64,000 nucleotides of DNA, taken from Okapia johnstoni (Eukaryota; Chordata; Mammalia; Artiodactyla; Giraffidae). The position numbers were made by a program, and so were the translations under genes. Shown one piece after another: positions 55,835 to 64,000 of this stretch (position 1 is its first letter; every line of letters begins with the position of its first letter). Location: the NCBI GenBank assembly GCA_024291935.2, contig CM044313.1:89775001-89839000 (forward strand), written 5' to 3'. The notes beneath the pieces were generated by a model. That model was not told where the DNA came from. It saw nothing but the letters and a program-made list of their open reading frames with translations, and ran no database searches.

Positions 55835-56000
55835 CAGTTCCAGAGTGCCTGAGCATATAGTCTGTCTTTGGTAGTTGCTACCTCTGTAGTGCCAAGAAGC
55901 TTGCATAACGTTTGTGTGCCTCAGTTTATTCAACTGTTAAATAGAGAAAATAGTGGGATATATTGCTCAAGTTGTGAGAATTAAGGAGAGGATAGTCATA
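55835..56000 (-). mobile_element. MIR SINE (antisense)
   Basis: Antisense order: gtgtgcctcagtttattcaa, ctgttaaatagagaaaatag, tgagaattaaggagaggata. It is abutted by Bov-tA at 56010. Confidence 0.65.
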
Positions 56001-56233
56001 AATAGCTGAAAGAGTGAAAGTATTAGTTGTCTAGTCGTGCCCTACTCTTTGTGACCTCATGGACTGCAGCCCATCAGGTTGCTCTGTCCATGGAATTCTC
56101 CAGGCAAGAATACTGGAGTGGGTTGTCATTCCCTTCTCCAGGAAATCTTTCGGACCAGGGTTTGAGCCCAGGTCTCTTGCGTTGGAGGCAGACTCTTTAA
56201 CATCTGAGCCACCAAGAAAGACCTAATAGCTGA
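56001..56233 (-). mobile_element. Bov-tA SINE with TSD
   Basis: Antisense Bov-tA 56010-56224 (gtgacctcatggactgcagc to ctgagccaccaagaaagacc). Exact direct repeats aatagctga at 56001-56009 and 56225-56233. The left repeat lies at the MIR edge. Confidence 0.95.
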
Positions 56234-57879
56234 GAAATAGTACAAAACATAGTACATTTACTTATTATTATCACCTCATGAACTGTGAGTATTGTTATTT
56301 TAATTATTTTTCAGATTTCTTTTCCAGAAACTGTATTTCAAGGAACCAGAGGAAACTATCCCTAAACTCACTTGCCAATTCTAAATCTCTTTCCTTTTCC
56401 CACTTATAATTACCCCTGAAAAATATTTCAAAAATGGGGAGGAAAAATAAATGACCTTTCTTGAGTTAGTATCTTAAAGTTTATAATCAACACTGGGGGC
56501 TAAAAAGATACCAGGAATGATGACTATGCCAAGAAGTGTCCTAAAGTCTCAGGTCTTTAACTAGAATGAGGGGCAGTAGCTATGTTATCTGTCCGCTGGG
56601 CCTTCACGGCCACCTTATCTCTTAGCCCCTGACTGAACTGCTGCTCTAATATGAATATTCCTATAGATGTTTCCTCTATCCACTCTCAGGCCCAGTTTGG
56701 GATTGACATTTTGTAACTAATCGTCTCTCTTCTGTTGTCTGGGGCAGTTTATAGACAGTCACACAGACCTATAATTTAGTAATAGTTCTTTCTACTTCCT
56801 ACTTTTCTCACAAACAACACATACAATGTACTCTGTGCAAAACTGATATATTTATGTGGATGTGACTGAGGGCTGTGGGAAGCATGCAAATTTATTTATT
56901 TTATATCCAACCCATTTCTACCTTTTGTACCTTTGTGAAATTTTGAAATGTTCTCCAATGGATATGCCATGCATTTGTAATAATAAAAGAGGCTATAAAA
57001 TGAAAGTCTTATAAACCTTTTAGAGGAGAGAATTAGCAATTATCTTCTTTACAGTAGCATTATATTTTCTGATCTTCCTAGGGTTACTATAGAGACATGT
57101 TGAATTATATGGCCCCTCAAATACAAAGTACTTTTCAGTGTTTACAAGCTATATTTAAGGGATGCCCTAGTGAAAGGCAGCTTCACTTAGGGTGATATTT
57201 TACAATAACTCTGTGCCAGAATGATGCAACAGGAATAGAAACACCAGAATTACACACTTTGCTCATATGTGACTCAAGGTGTATAAACACATATGGGTAA
57301 AAACACTAATCTAGCATCACTTTTAGAGGTTTCCCTTAGAGAGCAGTTATTTTCATCTGTACACTCATCCTTCTTTTATACTTGATATGCAAGTATGCAC
57401 TATTTCCTGAGTGAATATGGATATACATCTGCTTCAAGGGGACATATGTACGCAGTTGCTAAAGACTGCAGCTATGCGTACTCATATTTGGCAAGGCATC
57501 TGGGTGGATTTATTTTACCTAATTTAACTGCAAAATGGATGTGTTCTTGAATTTGTGAATATTTAAATCAGTTGCAAGCTCTTGATTCTGCCTTGACTTA
57601 GGATTGATGACATTATACATTATTTTTCATAGTTACAGTTGAAAATGTAGGGGTAAGTTATTGTGTATTTCAACTGTATGTATTTAAGGAAAAATCACTT
57701 ATTTATTGTTAAAGACCATGATCTTTAAAACAAAGAATGATTTTAAAACAAAGGTGCCATAACATGGCTTCATGTGAGACTGCAAGAAGTGGAGTAGCTT
57801 AAAGATGTGCAAGATACCAGCACACACACAAACAAACACAGGACTCCATGTTTCAGGTTATTTACTTAAGACAAAATCA
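56234..57879. other. Unique stretch, no gene seen
   Basis: No repeat family or gene recognised over 1.6 kb. Base composition is more balanced at 56480-56760. Confidence 0.4.
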
Positions 57880-58785
57880 TGCTGATCCCATATCCCATGT
57901 CAGGCAATGTCATTGTTGCTGGGGATTCAGGGATGCACATGATACGTTAGCGACTTCTAGGAGCTCCTAGGGCAGGAGAGGAAACATAAATAAGTAGAGC
58001 CCAGTTGGGTCGATTTTATGATGCATGCTCCAATAGTATCAAAATGGTGAGAGAAAACGCTCAAGGGTATAATCATAAGACAAAAGGAGATGGGCGTGTG
58101 TCTTTAAAATACCTGTCCATGGAAGACTCATTTTGGGGATGTCACAAAGGTCATTCTATTCCATTTCACCTTATTCTCCATAAATGCTAGTGCTGAGGCA
58201 GCAGCACATGAGTGGAGAAACACACACAGACTGCATTGTCTCAGTATCTGAAGTGTTTTTGTTGGGAGTGGGGGGATGAGTTGAGAGACTGACATGTATA
58301 CACTATTGATACTATGTATAAAATAGATACCTCATGAAAGTTTACTGTAGAGCACAAGATCTCTACTCAGTGCTTTGTCGTGACCTAAATGGGAAGGAAA
58401 TCCAAAAGGCAGGAGATATTTGTAACATATATGTAGCTGATTCACTTTGCTGTACAGTAGAAACTAATGCAGTATTATAAATCAGCTATACTCTAATAAA
58501 ATTAATTAAAAAAATTAGGTGTTGTTGAAAGTGAAGTTGACAGGCTGCTATGCTTCTTTGAGCCCACGTGGCCCTGAGAAGATTCGGTGAAGCCAGTGTC
58601 TCTCAGATGAAGCTCTAGCACTCAACCAGCCTGCAGTCTGTTACAGGAAACACAAAATAAGCATAATATTGACATGGAGAGCAAAAAGGCTGAAGTCTAA
58701 AGTATGCACAGAGCATTGGGAGAAGCACAGAGAATTGAGTAACTGCCTTCATAGGAGGGATTTGTCCAATAAAGGTTTAAATATA
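57880..58785 (+). mobile_element. Possible ancient CR1/L2-clade fragment, interrupted by L1
   Basis: Block 57895-57985 (caggcaatgtcattgttgct, ggggattcagggatgcacat, aggagctcctag) and block 58625-58785 (cagcctgcagtctgttacag, gcacagagcattgggagaag, gtaactgccttcataggagg) are successive parts of one old repeat as I recall it. L1 at 58258-58520 lies between them. The 57990-58250 part is not recognisable. Confidence 0.35.
58258..58520 (+). mobile_element. L1 3' UTR, cetartiodactyl type
   Basis: Sense: gagactgacatgtatacact, gtataaaatagatacctcat, gctgattcactttgctgtac, atcagctatactctaataaa and an A-rich end. Flanks gtgtttttgttg and gtgttgttg are alike but not a clean duplication. Confidence 0.8.
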
Positions 58786-59254
58786 TGATGCATCTTGCTT
58801 TTAGATACATTAACGTAAAAAGGTATTTTAGGGTTGAAGAAGTTCTGAAATTAAAAGTGCTCATAAAGAATATGAAAAATCTTACTAGGTATAGAGGATA
58901 GGCTTTTATCTGTTAAGATAACAGCAAAGTTGTGAAATCTAAGAAAAAACATACACCTTTCTAAGAAAGATAATTATTTTGAGATTGCATTGGGGATACA
59001 AATGTGTATTTACATGGTACATAGGCATATTGATAAATATAGTATGATATTTTCATTATGAGGTCAAATTGTGTTAAATGTATTATTATATTTTCTCAGA
59101 AGAGAGTAATTTAATCTGTTATATATTAAATGCATCCCTATTTAACTTGAAACATCTATGAGATAATTTTTTAATGTTACAAGTATTTAATCCCAGTATG
59201 TAAATTATCTGAATATTGCACACAATATTCCTATGTATATTTTCATGATTTATT
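58786..59254. other. AT-rich stretch, no gene seen
   Basis: No repeat family or gene recognised. Confidence 0.45.
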
Positions 59255-59970
59255 TTACTTTTATTTGTGTTTAGTTTTAGTGAGATAAAATTGACACACA
59301 GCACTGTATAAGTTTAGAGTGTATAGTATAATGACTTTATTTCCATTTATTGTGAAACGATAATCACAATAAGTTTAGCTAACATCCACAATATTGTATA
59401 GATGCCAAAAAAGGATTTTTATTTGCGATAAAAGCTGTTATGATTTATTCTCTTAGCAGTTTTCCAGTAAACTATGAGGCATTGTTAATTATATTCGTCA
59501 TATTGTATGTTACCTCCCCAGTATTTATTCTTGTAACTGGATGTTTGTTCCTTGTTACCACTTTCATCCAATTCCCCCAACATTCATCTCCACCCCCTAC
59601 CTCTGATAACCACAAATCTGATCTCTTTTCCTCTGAGTTTGTTTTGGAGTTTTGTTTTGTTTCTGTGTTCCAAATATAAGTGAGATCATTCAGTGTCTGC
59701 CTTCCTCTCCTCTATTTGACATATTTCACTTAGCATAATGCTCTCAATGTCCATTCATTTGTTAACAAGGGCAGGATTTCCTCTTTTATGGCTGAATAAT
59801 ATTCAATGGAAATACTATCATATGTATCTATGTGTATATATATATATATGTATGTTTATTACAGCTTTATTCATTCATCTGTCAGTGGACACTTAAGTTG
59901 TTTCCATACCTTGGTTATTGTAAGTAATGCTGCAATAAACACTGAGTACAGATATATCTTCAATAATCAT
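59255..59970 (-). mobile_element. Ancient L1 ORF2/3' fragment
   Basis: Antisense L1: gagataaaattgacacacag, aacatccacaatattgtata, ttttatggctgaataatatt, catctgtcagtggacactta, gtaatgctgcaataaacact. It contains a short TA run (59832-59850) and ends near 59970. The 79-codon open frame at 59440-59679 is antisense L1. Confidence 0.8.
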
Positions 59971-60229
59971 TTTCTATTTAAAGAAATAAAACATCCCTTA
60001 TAAGTACAAGTTGTAGACATGTTTTGGGTGAGAACTAATTATTTCAGCTCCTCTCTCTCTATTATTCCATGATCTGAGTTACTAGAGGAAGTTGTGACCT
60101 ATAGCTGTTTCTTCCCATCCAAGAGAGGAAAGATAAAAGGACATAATCAAAGAAGGTGTCTTATCAGAATGGGAGGCCAGATCCTACAGTTAACAGAAGT
60201 AATAAAACTCTTATGTTGGTAAACATTAC
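59971..60229. other. Unique stretch, no gene seen
   Basis: Nothing recognised. Confidence 0.4.
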
Positions 60230-60375
60230 ATAATTTAAAACCCACAAAAGTTCTTTGAAATTGATGGTAATATTGCATTCATATGGACATGAATTTGGAA
60301 ACCAAGTCTGAGATAGATGAATTCTCAAGTCCAAGGTCACATAGCTAACAAGTAAGGGAGGCAAGAATCTAAAAT
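60230..60375 (+). mobile_element. MIR SINE
   Basis: Sense: gaaattgatggtaatattgc, then ccaaggtcacatagctaaca, agtaagggaggcaagaatct. The 3' core is clear, the 5' part weak. Confidence 0.6.
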
Positions 60376-60809
60376 CCTTCTGGAAACCATGTAGAGTCAG
60401 CTAAGTCTTTAAAGTGAAATAGTGAGCATTATTTGAGGAACTATAAGTTATTCTTTTTCCTTGTCTCCCTCAAGAAATATGTCTAAATGCCTGCTTCCTC
60501 CTGCACTGGGCAAAGTAAGAAAAGAAATTGTGGCCCATAGAGAGGAATGTTTTATGACACTAGGCTAAGGGAACCATCTCCACAAGACTCATTTCAGCCT
60601 CAAGATTGGGGGTGGGGGGTCTCAGGATCACTTTCATTTCAGATCAGCTGACTGCAAATTTGAGAGTCCCAACAACCATCTTAAGGTTTGATAATTCACT
60701 GAAACAACTCACAGGGCTCAATAAAAACAGTATATTTGCATTTACAAAGCATTATAATGAAAGGATACCAATTAAATTCAGCCAAGGGAAGAGACTTATA
60801 GGCTGGACC
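60376..60809. other. Unique stretch, no gene seen
   Basis: No repeat or gene recognised. A G-rich patch (60606-60618) has only two G-runs. Confidence 0.4.
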
Positions 60810-61018
60810 GAGAGTGACCATAGTGGTAAAGAACACGCCTGCCAATGTAGGAGACATAAGAGACATGGATTTGATCCCTGGATTGGGAAGATCACCTGGA
60901 GGAGTGCATGGCAACACTCTCCAATGTTCTTCCCTGGAAAATCCCATGGACAGAAGACCCTGGTGGGCTACAGTTCATAGGGTCACAAAGAGTCGGACAG
61001 GACTTGGCACACATGCAG
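60810..61018 (+). mobile_element. Bov-tA SINE, head truncated
   Basis: Sense Bov-tA: accatagtggtaaagaacac start, atttgatccctggattggga, body to ggacaggacttggcacacat. The usual cttccctggtgg start is missing or mutated. Confidence 0.92.
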
Positions 61019-61074
61019 GAGGGGTCTACAAACAAACCTTCTAGCCGTCTTCTGTCTTGGACATCAGAATGTTT

Positions 61075-61985
61075 TCAGTTCAGTTCAGTTGCTCAGTCAT
61101 GTCTGACTCTTGGCAACCCCATGGACTGCAGCACACCAGGCCTCCCTGTCCATCACCAACTCCCTGAGTTTACTCAAACTCATGTCCATTGAGTTGGTGA
61201 TGCCATCCATCCATCTCATCCTCTGTCGTCCCCTTCTCCTCCCGCCTTCAGTCTTTCCCAGCATCTGGGTCTTGTCCAATAAGTCAGCTCTTTGCATCAG
61301 GTGGCCAAAGTATTGGAGTTTCAGCTTTAGCATCAGTCCTTCCAATGAATATTCAGGACTGATTTCCTTTGGGATGGACTGGTTGGATCTCCTTGCAGTC
61401 CAAGGGACTCTCAAGAGTCTTCTCCAACACCATAGTTCGAAAGCATCAATTCTTAGACGCTCAGATGTCTTTATAGTCCAACTCTCATATCCATACATGA
61501 CTACTGGAAAAACAATAGCTTTGACTAGATGGGCCTTTGTTGACAAAGTAATGTCTCTGCTTTTTAACATGCTGTCTAGGTTGGTCATAACTTTTCTTCC
61601 AAGGAGAAAGCGTCTTTTAATTTCATGGCTGCAGTCACCATCTACAGTGATTCTGGAGCCCAAAAAAGTTAAGTCTGCCATTGTTTCCACTGTTTCCCCA
61701 TCTATTTCCCATGAAGTGATGGGACTGGATGACATGATCTTAGTTTTTTGAATGTTGAGTTTTAAGCCAACATTTTCATTCTCCTCTTTCACTTTTATCA
61801 AGAGGCTCTTTAGTTCCTCTTTGCTTTCTGCCATAAGGGTGGTGTCATCTGCATATCTGAGGTTATTGATATTTCTCCTGGCAGTCTTGATTCCAGCTTG
61901 TTCTTCATTCAGCCTAGAATTTCTCATGATGTACTCTGCATATAAGTTTAAATAAGCAGGGTGACAATATACAGCCTTGACGTAT
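61075..61985 (-). mobile_element. BovB LINE, 0.9-kb 3' part with long open frame
   Basis: Antisense BovB with a three-unit (TTCAG) tail, 5'-truncated inside RT motif B (gtgacaatatacagccttga). Next to consensus over most of its length and the best preserved coding part in the window. An extra A in the taagtttaaataagc stretch (61944-61958) shifts the frame upstream of Y-A-D-D. Confidence 0.95.
61097..61927 (-). pseudogene. BovB RT C-terminal fragment, 276 open codons
   Basis: Starts at the Met of the I-M-R-N block, with Y-A-D-D at residues 25-28 (61844-61855), then a Q-K-T-K-I block, the [12 protein letters not shown] block, Y-F-G-H-L-M, a basic [10 protein letters not shown] stretch, and ends V-A-K-S-Q-T just before TGA. 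It lacks the endonuclease, RT fingers and motif A with its catalytic Asp, so it cannot be an active polymerase. The open frame reflects youth or luck, not a host gene; no promoter or start context is seen. Confidence 0.85.
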
Positions 61986-63324
61986 ACTAGTATATTAAAG
62001 GCTATGAGGGGTCCTATGGGTGACAGTTCTAGTTACTTCATTCTACTATGTATCTCTAATGGAAACTGGTCAGAGAATATATTTTATATGTGTACCCCAA
62101 TTATAGCCATAGAATCTAGAAACAGATTTGGAGAGTTTTTCCTCTTCTCAAACATAATGTTTGAAAATATGCAGAGAGTATTGCAAACCAAAGAAGAGCA
62201 CCCAAGCTTTTGATGTCTAGAGTTTCAGTTGGAGCTTGACACATACAGGCTGCTTGCATGACCTTTATTCTCTAACCTCTCCCAAAAGTTTGGGTTAATA
62301 TATGTACTCTCGCAAATCTCCCATCACAACTTACATTATTAGATTTTCTCGTGGTCAACGACCTAGCAAAACAAAGATACTCTTTCCAGAATGATATCCC
62401 AGGAGTCTACAGATTAACTCCCAATAACTAAAGGCCTGCATTATTCACGACACAATGTTATATAAATTTAACTTAAGGAAGTAATATGTATAATCCTTTT
62501 AAAAATTTAACCTTTATTCCTTGAATAAATACCCAGTGAAGTAAAAATTATAAGAACAACAACAAAAATCTCTGTAAAGCACTTACCATCATTTAAGTAC
62601 TAGATCTCTCACAGTATAGGGAGAGGGGGGTGGGGGGGATGGAAAGAATGGTATGACTTTTAGACCTTTATTTACTATTCTATTTTTTCAGGACAAAGCA
62701 CGCGATAGCTTCTTGTAATCTACATTGTATAACTGGTTACTTACACTATTTTCTAAAGACCTAAACAGATGTTCTTTTCACGGAATGGAAATTGAGTGTT
62801 TGCTGAATTTGAGTAATTTTCTCAATAAATGTGTATCTGATAAACATATATTAGCTCAAATAGCCATTCTTAAAATGCAGGATGCAGTCAGAACATGAAA
62901 AACTTAATTGACTCTAGGGCTCTGCTTGTGAATTAAACACGCAAATATTTTATGAAAAGCCCAAATGGTAGAAAAGTCTCAATTTTAATAGAATTTCCTC
63001 TATGGTATATGCCTATTTTTCTTAATGGATACACACTAATCTTTTCAGCAATTTCAGAAAAAATATTAATGTCTATACAAAAAGATCTATATTAAATAAT
63101 ATTAGAACGTTATGTGGGACTGAGCAGGAGGTATTTCTCTGATTGCCAAAATCATGAAGCATTGTAATGATTTGGTTTCTTCGAATCAGTTAGAAGCCTA
63201 CCCCTTAACCCCGTTTTACACGCTTTAGCAGATAATACAAATATTTATTACAGAGACAGCAGTCCTCCAAGAAATGAATTCTAGGAAACAGCTTCTGTCC
63301 AAATTAAATATCTACCTACCATTT
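61986..63324. other. AT-rich stretch with G4 motif, no gene seen
   Basis: No repeat family or gene recognised over 1.3 kb apart from the G-rich motif at 62619-62638. Confidence 0.45.
62619..62638 (+). repeat. G-quadruplex motif
   Basis: gggagaggggggtggggggg: 17 G in 20 bases. It satisfies G3-N3-G3-N4-G3-N1-G3 when the long runs are divided. Confidence 0.7.
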
Positions 63325-63500
63325 CTAAATGTGGGAGACCTGGGTTCAATCCCTGGGTTGGGAAGATCCCCTGGAGAAAGGCACAACAACCCATTCCAGT
63401 ATTCTTGCCTGGAAAATTCCACGGACAGAGGAGCCTGGTGGGCTATCATCCATGGGGTTGCACAGAGTCATACATGACTGAGCATGCACGCATGGCACCA
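63325..63500 (+). mobile_element. Bov-tA SINE, 5'-truncated
   Basis: Sense Bov-tA starting in the head at gtgggagacctgggttcaat, with ggttcaatccc kept, body cccattccagtattcttgcc to gtcatacatgactgagcatg. Box A is absent, so it could not be transcribed from its own promoter. Confidence 0.93.
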
Positions 63501-64000
63501 TTCCTAAACTTGCCCGGTATTTTGGGTCACATTTGCACGTCCTTCCTTCTTTAAGGTGTATACTCCAGTTACCCATATCCTCAACTCACTATTCATCAGT
63601 CTCTCAGGAAAAGCTCAGCTCCTATATTCCCTCTGATTCCCATAGTATTTCGTTTTTTACTTTTAATAATCTGCCATTGCATTGAGTTATACCTCATTTC
63701 AATGAATCAGTTTCTGTTTTGAACTCTGAGAGTAACATATTCTCATTTATCCCTTTCCATTGGCTCCTAAAACAATCACAGTGCTTTATACAGACCCAAA
63801 AGACAATAAGTGATTGATGAGTCAGTGAATATGTGACATAACTAACAGTTTCACACAGGTTTTTATCAAAAATGCATTCTTCAGATGGAAATGGCTTCTT
63901 GATCTTCAATAAGCTGAACAAATACTATCAAATTATAACTTCTGAAAATATGCTTAGGTAGCTGAGTTAATCAAATTATCTCCCTCAGAGAAACTAAAGA
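63501..64000. other. Unique stretch to window end, no gene seen
   Basis: No repeat family or gene recognised. Confidence 0.45.

Noticed and set aside
61097..61927. Possibility of a domesticated RT gene
   Set aside because: No endonuclease, no motif A, no promoter or splice context; sequence is consistent with a young 5'-truncated BovB.
1..64000. Search for a novel multi-gene system
   Set aside because: No intact gene exists in the window; all coding traces belong to retroelements, so no such system can be supported.

Overview
This window is gene-free nuclear DNA of a ruminant, almost certainly a bovid. The diagnosis rests on its repeats: many copies of Bov-tA (a tRNA-Glu-like head joined to a BovA body), BovA monomers and BovA2 dimers, and eleven segments of the RTE-type LINE BovB, several ending in the typical (TTCAG)n tail. 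These families are restricted to ruminants, apart from BovB, which also occurs in some reptiles. The species cannot be read from the sequence. The DNA is AT-rich. I found no intact protein gene, exon series, rRNA or true tRNA gene, CRISPR array or prokaryotic signal. Every long open frame is either a decayed LINE reverse transcriptase or the translation of a SINE, an LTR or random AT-rich sequence.

Layout. 1-2.9 kb: AT-rich, largely featureless. 2.9-9.6 kb: an ancient repeat broken by BovB/BovA/Bov-tA insertions, a (CA)16 microsatellite, then two minus-strand BovB copies, the second with RT motifs. 9.6-16.4 kb: a SINE stub with a CTCF-like core, an ancient LTR-like repeat, a twin-primed L1 with an 11-bp target-site duplication (TSD), a BovA2 dimer with a 12-bp TSD and a tRNA-type SINE with an 11-bp TSD. 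16.6-27 kb: scattered Bov-tA, L2 and MIR, a mariner-like end and a compound (TA)/(TG) microsatellite. 27.9-33.7 kb: an LTR-like repeat split by BovB, and a nested Bov-tA/BovB/BovB pile-up. 33.8-36.2 kb: the longest BovB (about 2.3 kb after subtracting a BovA insertion), carrying an exact 70-bp internal duplication. 37.7-44 kb: SINEs, a MIR split by a Bov-tA, ancient LTR-like and L1 fragments. 44-52 kb: MIR, two MLT1-type LTRs head to head with a BovA2 inside, MER5-like and MER20 DNA transposons, another MLT1-type LTR and an L1 5'-region fragment. 52-64 kb: young BovA and Bov-tA with clean TSDs, a 1.16-kb L1 block bracketed by a 13-bp TSD, further BovB, L1, MIR and SINE copies, and a BovB fragment with an open frame of 276 codons.

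No genes work together here. The biology is retrotransposition: BovB supplied machinery for Bov-tA/BovA, and L1 supplied it for the tRNA-type SINE. Host-relevant signals are only candidates: a CTCF-like core in a SINE stub, an RFX X-box-like palindrome, two G-quadruplex motifs and a few repeat-free stretches that may hold conserved non-coding DNA. I found no convincing previously undescribed system. The best oddities are the BovB internal duplication, the L1 structures and the head-to-head LTR pair. Repeat family names come from recognition of consensus sequence, not a database search; boundaries without a TSD are accurate to roughly 10-20 bases.
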